From Acidobacteriota bacterium (GTDB lineage: Bacteria; Acidobacteriota; Holophagae; Holophagales; Holophagaceae): DNA of 36,100 bases. The stretch lies in NCBI GenBank assembly GCA_021812805.1, contig JAKAMQ010000008.1, forward strand, positions 1 through 36,100. The letters run 5' to 3'. The notes below the pieces were generated by a model. The model was not told the DNA's origin and ran no database searches. It worked only from the letters and a program-made list of their open reading frames with translations. The position numbers and the translations under genes were made by a program. Of the stretch, positions 1 to 9,562 are shown piece by piece; the first letter of the stretch is position 1; each line of letters starts with the position of its first letter.

Positions 1-1979
1 CCATGGGCAAACCCATCACCGTGGCCATCCTGGACGGGGCCCGCCAGATCGCCGTGCCCGCCATCGTGGCCACCCTGGCCATCTGCATCGTGTTCTTCCC
101 GGTGGTGCTGCTGGTGGGACCGGCCCGCTACCTCTTCACGCCCCTGGCCTTGGCGGTGGTCATCTCCATGCTGGCCTCGTACCTGCTGAGCCGCACCCTG
201 GTACCCACCCTTTCCAAGCTGCTGATGCGAGGCGATCCCCACGCCGGGATCGGCTTCTCCGCCCGCTACAATGCTCGGCGGGAGGCCCTCTTCACGCGGT
301 TCCAGGAGGCCTACGGACGCCTGCTGGACGGGGTGCTGCACCACCGGCGCTTCGTGATCGGCGTCTTTGCGGCCTTCACCCTCCTCAGCAGCGGCCTCTT
401 CTTCGTGCTAGGCCGGGATTTCTTCCCCGGCGTGGATGCGGGCCTCATGAGCCTGCATGTACGGGCCCAGCCGGGCACCCGCCTGGAGACCACCGAGGCG
501 CTGGTCGCCCAGGTCGAACAGGCCATCCGCCGGATCGTCCCTCCGGAGGAGCTGCACACCCTGAACGCCAACATCGGAGCCCCGGCCTCCTTCATCCAAG
601 CCTTTATCCCCTCGGACAATGTCACCAGCCAGGATGCGGACCTCCTTATCTCCCTGGCGGAACGCCACCACCCGACGGCCCAGTACATGAAGCGGATGCG
701 AGAGGCGCTGCCCAGCCAGTTCCCCGGTGTGGCCTTCTACTTCCAGCCGGCGGACATCGTCAGCCAGGTGCTGAATTTCGGTGTCTCCGCGCCCATTGAC
801 CTCAAGGTGGAAGGCATGAACCTGGCGGCCACGGAAGGGGTGGCCCGCCGCCTGGAGGCGTCCCTCAAGGACATCCCGGGCGCCGTGGACGTCCGCATCA
901 AGCAGGTGCTGGACGCGCCCACCTACCAGGTGGACGTGGATCGCATCCAGGCGGCCCGCCTGGGCCTCTCGGCCAAGGACGTGACCAACGGCCTGCTGGT
1001 CGCCCTTTCCGGCAATGGGCAACTGGCTCCGAACTTCTTCCTGGATCCCCGCAATGGCGTGTCCTACCAGGTGATGGTGAAGGCGCCCATCCCAGCCCTG
1101 GACACGCCGGACAAGCTCCTGGCGCTGCCCTACGCCCTGCCGGGCCGGGCGGCTCTGCTCCAGCCGGATGTCCGGCCGGCGCCGGGCGCGGGCCCCCAGC
1201 CCGCTGAGCCCCTGGCCAATTTCGCGACCCTGAGCCGCACCGTCAGCCCGGCGGAGGTCTCCCACAGCACCGTGCAGCGGGTCATGGATGTCATGGCCGG
1301 CGTGGAGGGGCGGGATCTGGGCAGCGTGGTGAGGGACATCCGGGGTCGCATCGCCGCCCTGGGGGAGCTGCCTCCGGGGGTGAAGGTCGTGCTCACGGGC
1401 CAGAACACCGTCATGGAGGACTCCTTCCGCAGCCTCGGGGGCGGCCTCCTCATCGCCATCGCCCTGGTGTACCTGCTCATGGTGGTCCTGTTCCAGAGCT
1501 GGATGGATCCCTTCATCATCCTCTTCGCCGTGCCCGGGGCCCTGGTGGGCATCCTCTGGATGCTGGTGTTCACGGGCACGAGCCTGAACGTGGTGTCCCT
1601 CATGGGCAGCATCATGGCCGTGGGCATCGCGGTCTCCAACGCCATCCTCCTGGTGAGCTTCGCCAACGATGTGCGCGTGGCCCAGCCAGAGCTGGACGCC
1701 ACTCAGGCGGCCCTCCTGGCGGGCAAGACGCGGCTGCGGCCGGTGCTGATGACGGCCCTGGCCATGATCATCGGCATGGTGCCCATGGCCTTGGCCCTGG
1801 GCGAGGCCGGCAGCCAGAACGCCCCCCTGGGCCGCGCGGTCATCGGCGGCCTCGTGGTGGCCACCGTCGCCACCCTCTTCCTGGTGCCCGTGGTCTATTC
1901 CCTGCTCCGCAGGAAGCCCCCCACAGCCCACCTGCTCGAAACCCAATTCCAGAAGGACCAGCAAGGGAGCGAGGCATGA
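1..1979 (+). CDS. RND-family efflux transporter permease, C-terminal part (truncated by window start)
   Basis: ORF open to the window edge. Translation has RND features (repeated TM bundles, GQNTVMEDSFRSLGGGLLIAIALVYLLMVVLFQSWMDPFIILFAVP, GIAVSNAILLVSFAND). ATGA overlap with the next gene. Confidence 0.93.
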   Translation, partial: MGKPITVAILDGARQIAVPAIVATLAICIVFFPVVLLVGPARYLFTPLALAVVISMLASYLLSRTLVPTLSKLLMRGDPHAGIGFSARYNARREALFTRFQEAYGRLLDGVLHHRRFVIGVFAAFTLLSSGLFFVLGRDFFPGVDAGLMSLHVRAQPGTRLETTEALVAQVEQAIRRIVPPEELHTLNANIGAPASFIQAFIPSDNVTSQDADLLISLAERHHPTAQYMKRMREALPSQFPGVAFYFQPADIVSQVLNFGVSAPIDLKVEGMNLAATEGVARRLEASLKDIPGAVDVRIKQVLDAPTYQVDVDRIQAARLGLSAKDVTNGLLVALSGNGQLAPNFFLDPRNGVSYQVMVKAPIPALDTPDKLLALPYALPGRAALLQPDVRPAPGAGPQPAEPLANFATLSRTVSPAEVSHSTVQRVMDVMAGVEGRDLGSVVRDIRGRIAALGELPPGVKVVLTGQNTVMEDSFRSLGGGLLIAIALVYLLMVVLFQSWMDPFIILFAVPGALVGILWMLVFTGTSLNVVSLMGSIMAVGIAVSNAILLVSFANDVRVAQPELDATQAALLAGKTRLRPVLMTALAMIIGMVPMALALGEAGSQNAPLGRAVIGGLVVATVATLFLVPVVYSLLRRKPPTAHLLETQFQKDQQGSEA

Positions 1980-3145
1980 ACGGCCTTCAGGATTCCCCCC
2001 ATCCGCAAGACGGATCCCACCCCCTCTCCCGGAGCATCCTCCAGGCCGGGATCGGCCTGCTGGTCCTTGGCGCCCTGGCGCTCGGGGCCATTCTCGTGGG
2101 CCAGCGCCGTAGCCTGGCCCGAGAGGCCGAGGCCCACCAGAAGGCCCAGGAGGCGGGACCCCAGGTCCGCATCCTCGCCCTGGGCGGCCCCGACACCCTG
2201 GGCGATCCCGTCTACCAGGGCGAGGCCCTCCCCTACCTGAGCACCACCCTCTATGCCCGGGCCGCGGGCTTCCTGCGGGAGATCCGGGTGGACAAGGGCA
2301 GCCGCGTGCGGAAGGGCCAGGTGCTGGCGGTCATCGAGTCCCTGGAGACGGACCAGGATCTGGCGGCCCTGCGGGCGGATGCCGAGAACAAGCGCCGGAA
2401 CGCCCAGCGGCTGGCGAACCTCCTGAAGGACAAGCTGGTGAGCGCCCGCGATGCGGAGCAGGCCGCCACCGATGCCCACATGGCCGAGGCCAAGCTCCAG
2501 TCCCTGGGCGTCACCCGCGGCTACCAGCGCCTGCAGGCCCCCTTCGACGGCGTGGTGACCCAGCGCTTCGCCGACCCCGGCGCTCTCATCCAGAACGCCA
2601 GCAACAGCCTCAGCGCCCAGCCCGTGGTGACGGTAGCCCAGGTGGACCGCCTGCGGGTGACCCTGTACCTGGACCAGGCCGCGGCCGCCAAGGCCAGGAT
2701 GGGGGATTCCGTGCAAGTGGCCGCCAGCGACGCCAACGGCCCGAGGCGCCTGGCGAAACTTTCCCGGCTGGCGGGGGCCCTGGATCCCCGCACCCGCACC
2801 CTCACGGCGGAAGCGGACCTCGACAACCGCGACGGGGCCTTCCTGCCCGGCGGCTCCGTGCGGGTGACCCTGAGCCGGTCGGGATCGGGCGGCCTGGTAA
2901 TGCCCCTGGAGGCGGTGGCCCTGCGCCAGGGCAAGCCCTTCGCCTTCGTCCTGGATGCGACAGGCCATGTCCATATGAAGCCCCTCCAGCTCGGGGAGGA
3001 CAATGGCCAACGGGTGCGGCTGCTGGGTGGGCTCCAGCCCGGCCAGAAGGTGGTGCTGAGCCCGCCGCCCGCCCTGGCGGACGGCGCCAAGGTGCGCCCG
3101 CTGCAGCCGGCCCCCGTTCTCGCGCCCAAGGCCCCGGGGAAGTGA
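1976..3145 (+). CDS. RND efflux periplasmic adaptor (membrane fusion protein)
   Basis: N-terminal TM anchor, lipoyl/barrel-like segment (LRE IRVDKGSRVRKGQVLAVIES), coiled coil, QAPFDGVVTQRFADPGALI; located between RND permease and TolC-like gene. Confidence 0.92.
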   Translation: MNGLQDSPHPQDGSHPLSRSILQAGIGLLVLGALALGAILVGQRRSLAREAEAHQKAQEAGPQVRILALGGPDTLGDPVYQGEALPYLSTTLYARAAGFLREIRVDKGSRVRKGQVLAVIESLETDQDLAALRADAENKRRNAQRLANLLKDKLVSARDAEQAATDAHMAEAKLQSLGVTRGYQRLQAPFDGVVTQRFADPGALIQNASNSLSAQPVVTVAQVDRLRVTLYLDQAAAAKARMGDSVQVAASDANGPRRLAKLSRLAGALDPRTRTLTAEADLDNRDGAFLPGGSVRVTLSRSGSGGLVMPLEAVALRQGKPFAFVLDATGHVHMKPLQLGEDNGQRVRLLGGLQPGQKVVLSPPPALADGAKVRPLQPAPVLAPKAPGK

Positions 3146-4668
3146 GTCTCGCCATGACAAGCCTCCGAGCCCTTCCGCTTCTTTTTTGCGTCCCCCTGCT
3201 GGCGGCCCAGCCCGCCGCCCGGTCCCTCACCCTGCGCGAGGCCCTGGCCCAGACCCTGCACGCCAACCTCCAGGTGGACCAGGCTCGGGAGAGCCGCGCC
3301 TACACCCAGGCGGGCGCCACGATCGCCGAGGGGGCCTTCGACTGGAACCTGACCGGCAGCTTCAGCTATCTCCGCCAGGATGCCGCCACCACCAAGGCCC
3401 TCTACCCGCTCGGTCCCTATGCCACCACGGAGGGCACCCTCTGGTCCCGGAGCCTGGGCCTTGGGCTCCAGAAACCCTTCACCTGGGGCGGGAGCTTCCA
3501 GACCACCTACACCCCCTCCTACGCCTTCTCCAGCGGCACCTACGGCGATCCCGCCACCGGCGCTCTGCTGGGCCGCTTCAACACGAAGGCGCCCTACAGC
3601 GGGGCCTTCTCCGCCAGCTACAGCCAGGCGCTGCTCCGGGGCTTCGGCCGCACCGCCACCGAGGCGCCCCTCCGGGCCGCCCGGAAGGGATCCGAAGCGG
3701 CGGACGCCCAGTTCGAACTGGCCATGATCCAGTTGGTGGCCACCACCGAGGCCCAGTACTGGGACCTGGTCTATGCGGTCCAGAACCTCGCCAACGCCGA
3801 GAGCGCCCTGGCCCTGGCGGAGGAACAGCTCGCCGACAACCGAGGCAAGGTGCGGGAAGGCACCCTGCCTGAAATCGAGATCACCAGCGCGGAAGCGGCC
3901 GTGGCCCAGCAGAAGCGGACGCTCATCGCCGCGCGGAGCCAACTCCGCAATGCCAACGACACCCTGTTTCGTACCCTCTATCCCGATGAAAACACCTTCA
4001 CCAACCTGGTGCCCCTGGATCCGCCCGAGCCCGGGGCGCCGCAGGTGGATGAGCACGAGGGGGAACGCACGGCCCTGGCCCACCGGCCCGAACTGGCGGT
4101 CGCTCGGCTGCGCCGGGAGGCCAGCGGCATCCTCCGCGCCGCCGCCGAGAACCGCCTCCTGCCCCAGCTGAACGCCTATCTCACCTACACGTCCACCTCG
4201 GACACCTACGGCGCCCCGGGCCCCGTGAACGGGGAGTTGGCCCGGGGCGACTACCCCGGCTACGGCGTGGGATTGGCCTTCCTTCTGCCTTTGGGCAACC
4301 GGGCGGCGAAGGGCAGCCTGGCCCAGGCCCGGGCCGACGAGCGGCTCAACCAGCTAGGCCTCCAGGATCTGGAGCTCGCCATCCGCCTCCAGGTGCGCCT
4401 GGCCTTCGAGAACGTGGCCTCCGCGCGGGCCGGGGTGGAGGCCGCCCGGGAGGCTCGCCGCTTCCGAGAAGCGGATCTGGCCGCCGAACAGAAGAAGTAC
4501 GAGAACGGCATGAGCACCAATTTCTTCGTATTCGCCAAGCAGAACGATCTGAACAGCGCCCGCGCCACGGAGCTCCAGGCGCGGATCGCCTACGCCAAGG
4601 CCGTCACCGCCCTGGAGCAGGCCATGGGCACCCTGCTCCAGGCACGGGGCTTCGCGCATCGGTCTTGA
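3142..4668 (+). CDS. TolC-family outer membrane efflux protein
   Basis: Signal peptide, SLTLREALAQTLHANLQVDQAR N-terminus, OEP-type helical repeats; third gene of RND operon with 4-nt overlap (GTG at 3142 or ATG at 3154). Confidence 0.92.
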   Translation: MSLAMTSLRALPLLFCVPLLAAQPAARSLTLREALAQTLHANLQVDQARESRAYTQAGATIAEGAFDWNLTGSFSYLRQDAATTKALYPLGPYATTEGTLWSRSLGLGLQKPFTWGGSFQTTYTPSYAFSSGTYGDPATGALLGRFNTKAPYSGAFSASYSQALLRGFGRTATEAPLRAARKGSEAADAQFELAMIQLVATTEAQYWDLVYAVQNLANAESALALAEEQLADNRGKVREGTLPEIEITSAEAAVAQQKRTLIAARSQLRNANDTLFRTLYPDENTFTNLVPLDPPEPGAPQVDEHEGERTALAHRPELAVARLRREASGILRAAAENRLLPQLNAYLTYTSTSDTYGAPGPVNGELARGDYPGYGVGLAFLLPLGNRAAKGSLAQARADERLNQLGLQDLELAIRLQVRLAFENVASARAGVEAAREARRFREADLAAEQKKYENGMSTNFFVFAKQNDLNSARATELQARIAYAKAVTALEQAMGTLLQARGFAHRS

Positions 4669-4669
4669 C

Positions 4670-4683
4670 CGGGAACATTCCCG
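4670..4683. repeat. Short perfect inverted repeat CGGGAA-CA-TTCCCG just after the RND operon
   Basis: Read directly; overlaps the intergenic space between the TolC-like gene and osmC-like gene. Confidence 0.4.
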
Positions 4684-4737
4684 CCTCCCCCTTCATCCCA
4701 TATCCAGGGCCCCCATAGCCCCTCAAGGAGATGCCTC

Positions 4738-5199
4738 ATGAATGTTGAATCTTGTTCCGTGCCTCGGGAAGTCAAAGTGATCGTGCGCGGCGAGAGCGCG
4801 AATGCCACTCGGCTGGATCTGACGGCCGGCCCCTTCCGCATGGTCATTGACGAACCGGAGGCCATGGGCGGCACCAACGCGGGCCCTTCGCCCATCCAGG
4901 TGCTGCTCATGGCCCTCGCGGGCTGCCTGAATGTGACGGGCCATGAAGTCGCCCGGCAGAGGGGCCTGAAGCTCCAGGGCATGAAGCTGCGGATCGAAGG
5001 CGTGATGAATCCCTGCGCGTTCATTGGCTGCAGTGCCGAGGAGCGGGCCGGCTTCCAGCACATCCGGGTCGAGGTGGACGCGGATATGGAGGGCGCCAGT
5101 CCCGACGCGGTCGCCGCCTGGCTGGAGGAGACGGAGCGCCGATGCCCCGTCACCGACAACATCCGCGCGGATACGACGGTCGCCGTCACCCTGCGCTGA
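4738..5199 (+). CDS. OsmC/Ohr-family protein
   Basis: 153 aa, GGTNAGPSPIQVLLMALAGCLNVTGHEVARQRG and late CPVTDNIR Cys motif characteristic of OsmC-like proteins. Confidence 0.88.
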   Translation: MNVESCSVPREVKVIVRGESANATRLDLTAGPFRMVIDEPEAMGGTNAGPSPIQVLLMALAGCLNVTGHEVARQRGLKLQGMKLRIEGVMNPCAFIGCSAEERAGFQHIRVEVDADMEGASPDAVAAWLEETERRCPVTDNIRADTTVAVTLR

Positions 5200-5235
5200 T
5201 CCCGGCGCGCGCCACTACCCATGCAGGGAGCCTGA

Positions 5236-6078
5236 ATGTGGCCCATTGATCTGGATCTAGGATTCAAGGTCATCTACGGCTACGAGGGGTTGTACTTCGT
5301 CCTGTCCATCGGGGTGGCCGCTCTGCTGATCGTGCGCCGGATGCACAAGGCCGACATGGATCCCGGTCCCTTCCTGGACAGCCTGGTCTGGATCCTCCTC
5401 GGTGCCATCCTCGGGGCCCGCCTGTCGGACTTCCTGTTCTGGGACACCCGGTCGTTCCTCGCGGATCCGTTGTCCCTCCTCCGGGTCTGGGAAGGCGGTC
5501 TTTCGATCACCGGCGGGCTGGCGGGCGGGGTGATCGCGGGCTACTTCGCCTTCCGGCGGAAGGGGGTGGATTTCTGGCGTCTCTTCGCCGTGGCAAGCCC
5601 CGCGGTCCTGGTGGGCCAGGCCCTGGGCCGGGTCGGCTGTTTCCTGAACGGGGATGCCTGGGGCACCCCAACCCGCCTCCCCTGGGGAGTGGCCCTCCCT
5701 AAATTCGGAACCCTGGTCCCCGACATGGTGCGCGATACCCGGGTGCCCACGGACGCCTGGCTGTGGAGCGTCCGCATGGGATTCACGCCTCCCTTCGCGG
5801 GTGCGACAACACCGCTCCATCCCGTCCAGTTGTACGAAGCCTTCGGGGATCTCCTCCTGGCAGCCGCCATCCTCCATCTGGGCCGCCAATGGCAGGCCAC
5901 CCGCCGACCATGGCCGCGGATCTTCTGGGTGCATCTCGGGGGCTACGCGCTCCTCCGGTTCGGTCTGGAGTTCCTGCACGGCGACCGGAGCGCCTTGCTC
6001 TGGGGTCCCATGACGGCCCTGCAGATCGGGATGCTGCTCTTCGCCGGCTTGGCCGGCGTTCAGCTGGTGCGGACATGA
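5236..6078 (+). CDS. lgt: Prolipoprotein diacylglyceryl transferase
   Basis: WEGGLSITGGLAGGVIAGYFAFRRK, GQALGRVGCFLNGDAWG, LHPVQLYEA, LRFGLEFLHGD: Lgt signature regions. Confidence 0.93.
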   Translation: MWPIDLDLGFKVIYGYEGLYFVLSIGVAALLIVRRMHKADMDPGPFLDSLVWILLGAILGARLSDFLFWDTRSFLADPLSLLRVWEGGLSITGGLAGGVIAGYFAFRRKGVDFWRLFAVASPAVLVGQALGRVGCFLNGDAWGTPTRLPWGVALPKFGTLVPDMVRDTRVPTDAWLWSVRMGFTPPFAGATTPLHPVQLYEAFGDLLLAAAILHLGRQWQATRRPWPRIFWVHLGGYALLRFGLEFLHGDRSALLWGPMTALQIGMLLFAGLAGVQLVRT

Positions 6079-8828
6079 GGGCCTCCGGTGCGCTTGGGAA
6101 CACTGCACGACTTACGCACCGGGCCCGAGGGATCTACCTGCTGCTTCTCCCTATCCTGGTTGGGGCGCAGCAGCCACCTCGCCGCTTCGAGGTGCAGGTC
6201 AGACCTGCGGACATGATCTTCCGCTTCGCCCCCACCGTGGACATCCCGGGCCTTCCGAAGGTGGCCCTGGTACTGAGCGGTGGTGGCGCACGGGGCATCG
6301 CCCATGTCGGCGTCATCCAGCGTCTGGAGGAGGTCGGCTATCCCATCGCGAGCGTCACCGGCACCAGCGCCGGATCACTGGCGGGGGCACTCTTCGCCAG
6401 CGGTTTCTCCGGTGCAGAGATCGAAGCCATCTTTCAGCGCCTGAACCTGGGCCAAGCGGCCCTGGACCCCCTGCGCCGAGAGCCAGGAACCACACTGGAG
6501 GAGCAGGAGAAGGCGAACGATACCTTGGTCACGGCAGAATTCGACCGAGGGACCTTCCTGGCGGCCCAGAGCCTCCGAAGCGGCCGTGCCCTGCGCCACA
6601 TCCTCGAGCGAATGCTGGCCCGGGCCACCTACTATTCCGGAGGCGACTTCGATCACCTCCGCTTTCCGCTGCGAGTGCTGGCCACGAATTTCACCACAGG
6701 GGAAGGGAAGCTCTTCCGGCAAGGTGACCTCGCCCAGGCCGTCCAGGCCTCCATGTCCATTCCCGGGGGTTTCCGCCCGGTGATCGTGGAAGGCCAGCCC
6801 TATGTGGATGGGGCCCTCGTGGAGAACCTCCCCGTGGAAGAGGCGCGGAAAGCCTTCCATCCCGACCTGGTTCTGGCCGTGGACGTCAGTGCCACCGTGC
6901 GGGAGGCTCCTCCTAGCAACTTTTTCGCCATTGCCACGCGCAGCCTGGACCTGATGGTGGACCGCCGCCAGCGGGAGAGCCGCCGCCATGCCGATCTGCT
7001 CGTGCGGGTGGACCAGCCGGATGTTCCTTTCCTGAGCTATGCCGGCCTCATGCCCCGCCTCATCGCCGATGGCCGGGCTGCCTTCGATGCGGTGGCCGAC
7101 GCCTTCAACCAGCGTCTCCTACAGTCCCTGGGGCGCCAAGCGCGCCTTCCGATCAAAGAAGTTGCCATCGATTGCGACGGCGCCCTCCCCGAGAACCTTG
7201 AGGTCCTGCGTCGCCGCTACCTGGATGTCTCTCATCTCATCCGGGAGCAGGATGTTCTGGTCTTCCTCCAGCAGGCCCTCGTCCACGGCTGGGCCCGCCA
7301 GGCCTGGGCCGACCTGCCTTCGGACCATCCGGGCCGGCTTCGGGTCCATCTGCGCCTCTACCCGGAGGTCCGCTCGGTCGCGCTCGAGGTCCCGGCCCCC
7401 TGGCGTCCCCTAGTCGAACGCCGGCTGGCGGCAAGGATGCCCGTGGGAGCCCGGTTCAATCCCGAGGCCTTCGGTGCGGTCCTCAGTGGCACGGTGTTTG
7501 AACTGGTCATGCAGGGCCACCCCCTGGTCGATCTGCGGGGTTCGGGCTTCGATGGGGATACCGGAATCCTAAGAGTCCAGGTGAGGGAACCGGAACTGGA
7601 CCACCTCCAAATCCAGCCAACCGCGAGCCGGACCCCGATGGATGCCCCCGGCATCCGAGTCGCCCTTGAGCCATTGCTGGGACACCCCTTGAACGCGGAT
7701 CACCTCCAGGCCCGCATGGACCTCGCCGCCGCGCGTTTCCATCTGGAAGGCCTGGGGTGCTCGGTTCTGCCCGCCGGGGATGCCACCGGCGCCCGTCTGG
7801 TGGTGGCGCCGCGCCATCTCCCCCGCCACCGGTTGGATCTCTCCCTTGGCTATGAAACGCACCTGGGCGGCCAGCTCGGACTCGCCTACCTGGGGCGCGA
7901 CCTGGTGGGCACAGGAACGGAACTCGAAGTCAGCGCCGCGAAGAACCGGTTGCAGGAAGCCCTGGATCTGGACTTCCGCCGCAGCCTCTCCACACGGACC
8001 GAAACCGGCCTGGAAACGGGTCTTTCCGGCTGGAGCCAGCGCCTGGACGAATCCGAGGCCCTGGCGACCGGGGATCTCCTCTCCCGCTATCCGGGCACGA
8101 CCCTGCGCGTGGGGGAAGTCCATCTGGGGGCCTATGCCCGCTTCGGTGGGAGTCAGACGGGGAAGGCCACTTTGGCTCTTTCCCGCCGGGAGGTGGCCTT
8201 CACCGGCCAGCCCGGCCATGCGATCCAGACCGCCGCCACCCTGGATGCGGGGTGGGACAACTTCGACCGTCACACCCTTCCCACGCGGGGACTCCTCCTG
8301 CGGGGAAAAGTCAGCGCTGGCCGGACCGACACCCCCACGCCCACGACCTTCACCCAGGCCTACCTGCGAGCCAAGGGGCTGCAACCCCTCACCAGAACCC
8401 TGGGGCTGGATCTCGATCTGGAGGGGGCCACCGCCCGACGGCTGCCCCTGGATCGGTGGTGGCTTCTCGGCGGGCCCGGCTTCGTGCTCGGCAGCCTCCC
8501 GCTCAGCTACCTGGCCCCGACCTTCGCCGTGGCGAGGGTGGGCCTGCCTCTCCACTTCCCGACGGCCATGGGCCTCATCCTGGAAGTGGAACCCCGGTTC
8601 GATCTGGCCCGGGTGGCACCCTCGACCGCCGGCCTCTGGCAAAGCGGCAGCTACCACCAGTCTCAGGGTGCAGGCTTGCTGCTGCGCACCACCCTGATCG
8701 GCCCGTACTACCTGGAGGCCTCGTACGGCTGGCGGAGCAGACGCGGGCCTGCGGGATCCCTTCCTTCCGACCGCCAATTCACCCTGGCCTTCGGGACCCA
8801 GCCCTTCGACCTCTGGCGCCGCCGCTGA
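6075..8828 (+). CDS. Patatin-like phospholipase with C-terminal POTRA/BamA-like beta-barrel (PlpD/type Vd-like)
   Basis: GGGARGIAHVGV, GTSAGSLAGALFASGFS, DGALVENLPV patatin motifs; C-terminal half reads as an Omp85/surface-antigen barrel (LDLSLGYETHLGGQLGLAYLGRDLVGTGTEL...FTLAFGTQPF). ATG at 6075 overlaps lgt stop; the listed ORF start at 5763 is an upstream extension. Confidence 0.88.
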   Translation: MRASGALGNTARLTHRARGIYLLLLPILVGAQQPPRRFEVQVRPADMIFRFAPTVDIPGLPKVALVLSGGGARGIAHVGVIQRLEEVGYPIASVTGTSAGSLAGALFASGFSGAEIEAIFQRLNLGQAALDPLRREPGTTLEEQEKANDTLVTAEFDRGTFLAAQSLRSGRALRHILERMLARATYYSGGDFDHLRFPLRVLATNFTTGEGKLFRQGDLAQAVQASMSIPGGFRPVIVEGQPYVDGALVENLPVEEARKAFHPDLVLAVDVSATVREAPPSNFFAIATRSLDLMVDRRQRESRRHADLLVRVDQPDVPFLSYAGLMPRLIADGRAAFDAVADAFNQRLLQSLGRQARLPIKEVAIDCDGALPENLEVLRRRYLDVSHLIREQDVLVFLQQALVHGWARQAWADLPSDHPGRLRVHLRLYPEVRSVALEVPAPWRPLVERRLAARMPVGARFNPEAFGAVLSGTVFELVMQGHPLVDLRGSGFDGDTGILRVQVREPELDHLQIQPTASRTPMDAPGIRVALEPLLGHPLNADHLQARMDLAAARFHLEGLGCSVLPAGDATGARLVVAPRHLPRHRLDLSLGYETHLGGQLGLAYLGRDLVGTGTELEVSAAKNRLQEALDLDFRRSLSTRTETGLETGLSGWSQRLDESEALATGDLLSRYPGTTLRVGEVHLGAYARFGGSQTGKATLALSRREVAFTGQPGHAIQTAATLDAGWDNFDRHTLPTRGLLLRGKVSAGRTDTPTPTTFTQAYLRAKGLQPLTRTLGLDLDLEGATARRLPLDRWWLLGGPGFVLGSLPLSYLAPTFAVARVGLPLHFPTAMGLILEVEPRFDLARVAPSTAGLWQSGSYHQSQGAGLLLRTTLIGPYYLEASYGWRSRRGPAGSLPSDRQFTLAFGTQPFDLWRRR

Positions 8829-8832
8829 CGCG

Positions 8833-9561
8833 CTACACGCCGAAATAGCGGCGACGCTGGGCCACGAGAAGGGGACCGGCCATGGCGGGTCCCAGATCGC
8901 CCAGTTCCCGGAAAAGCCCGCCGGCCCTCGGCAGGAACACCTCCAGGATGGCGGTGTCGAACTGTCCCGCGGCGCCCTGTTCGAGGAATCCCACGGCCGT
9001 TGCGAGGGGCAGGGGTGGCTTGTAGGGGCGCTCCGAAACCAGGGCGTCGAACACATCCACCACCGTGAAGATCCTCGCCGCCATCGGGATGGCCTCCCCG
9101 GCAAGACGGCCGGGGTATCCAGCCCCGTCCCAACGCTCATGGTGGTGGGCGACCACGGGGGAGGCGTCAGCGAACCAATCGATCTCTCGAATCAGCTCGA
9201 GGCCCAGTTCGGGATGACGGTTCATCACCTGGCGGTCCTCCTCGGTCAGGGGCCCGGGCTTCAGCAGGATGGCGTCTGGAATGCCGATCTTCCCCACATC
9301 GTGGAGGAAGGCGCCCTTCATGAGGGACTGCATGGCCGCCCTGTCCAGATTGAGCGTCTCGCCCAGGCGGCTGCTCATCCACGCCACCCGCATGTTGTGG
9401 GCGCCCGTATCGTGGTCCCTCAGGGCTACGGCGTGGCCCAGGAGTTGCGCGGCATGGATGTGGGTCTCCGCCAGTTCCCTCCGGCAGGCGGGATCGATCC
9501 CCCGTCCCTCATCCCGGCTCCGGAGGCGCCGCAACCAGGTGGCCAAGCCCAGGCCGCCCAT
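8833..9561 (-). CDS. HD-GYP domain protein (putative c-di-GMP phosphodiesterase)
   Basis: LRDHDTGAHNMRVAWMS, FLHDVGKIGIPDAILLKPGPLTEED, HHHERWDGAGYP. Confidence 0.92.
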   Translation of the reverse strand: MGGLGLATWLRRLRSRDEGRGIDPACRRELAETHIHAAQLLGHAVALRDHDTGAHNMRVAWMSSRLGETLNLDRAAMQSLMKGAFLHDVGKIGIPDAILLKPGPLTEEDRQVMNRHPELGLELIREIDWFADASPVVAHHHERWDGAGYPGRLAGEAIPMAARIFTVVDVFDALVSERPYKPPLPLATAVGFLEQGAAGQFDTAILEVFLPRAGGLFRELGDLGPAMAGPLLVAQRRRYFGV

Positions 9562-9562
9562 G

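Noticed and set aside
408-1964. 518 aa minus-strand ORF, His/Gln/Gly-rich
   Set aside because: Antisense shadow of the RND permease frame in high-GC DNA; low-complexity composition and no domain signature.
1895-4083. Minus-strand ORFs of 421 and 520 aa opposite the adaptor and TolC genes
   Set aside because: Antisense to well supported CDSs, Gly/Gln-rich, no recognisable motifs.
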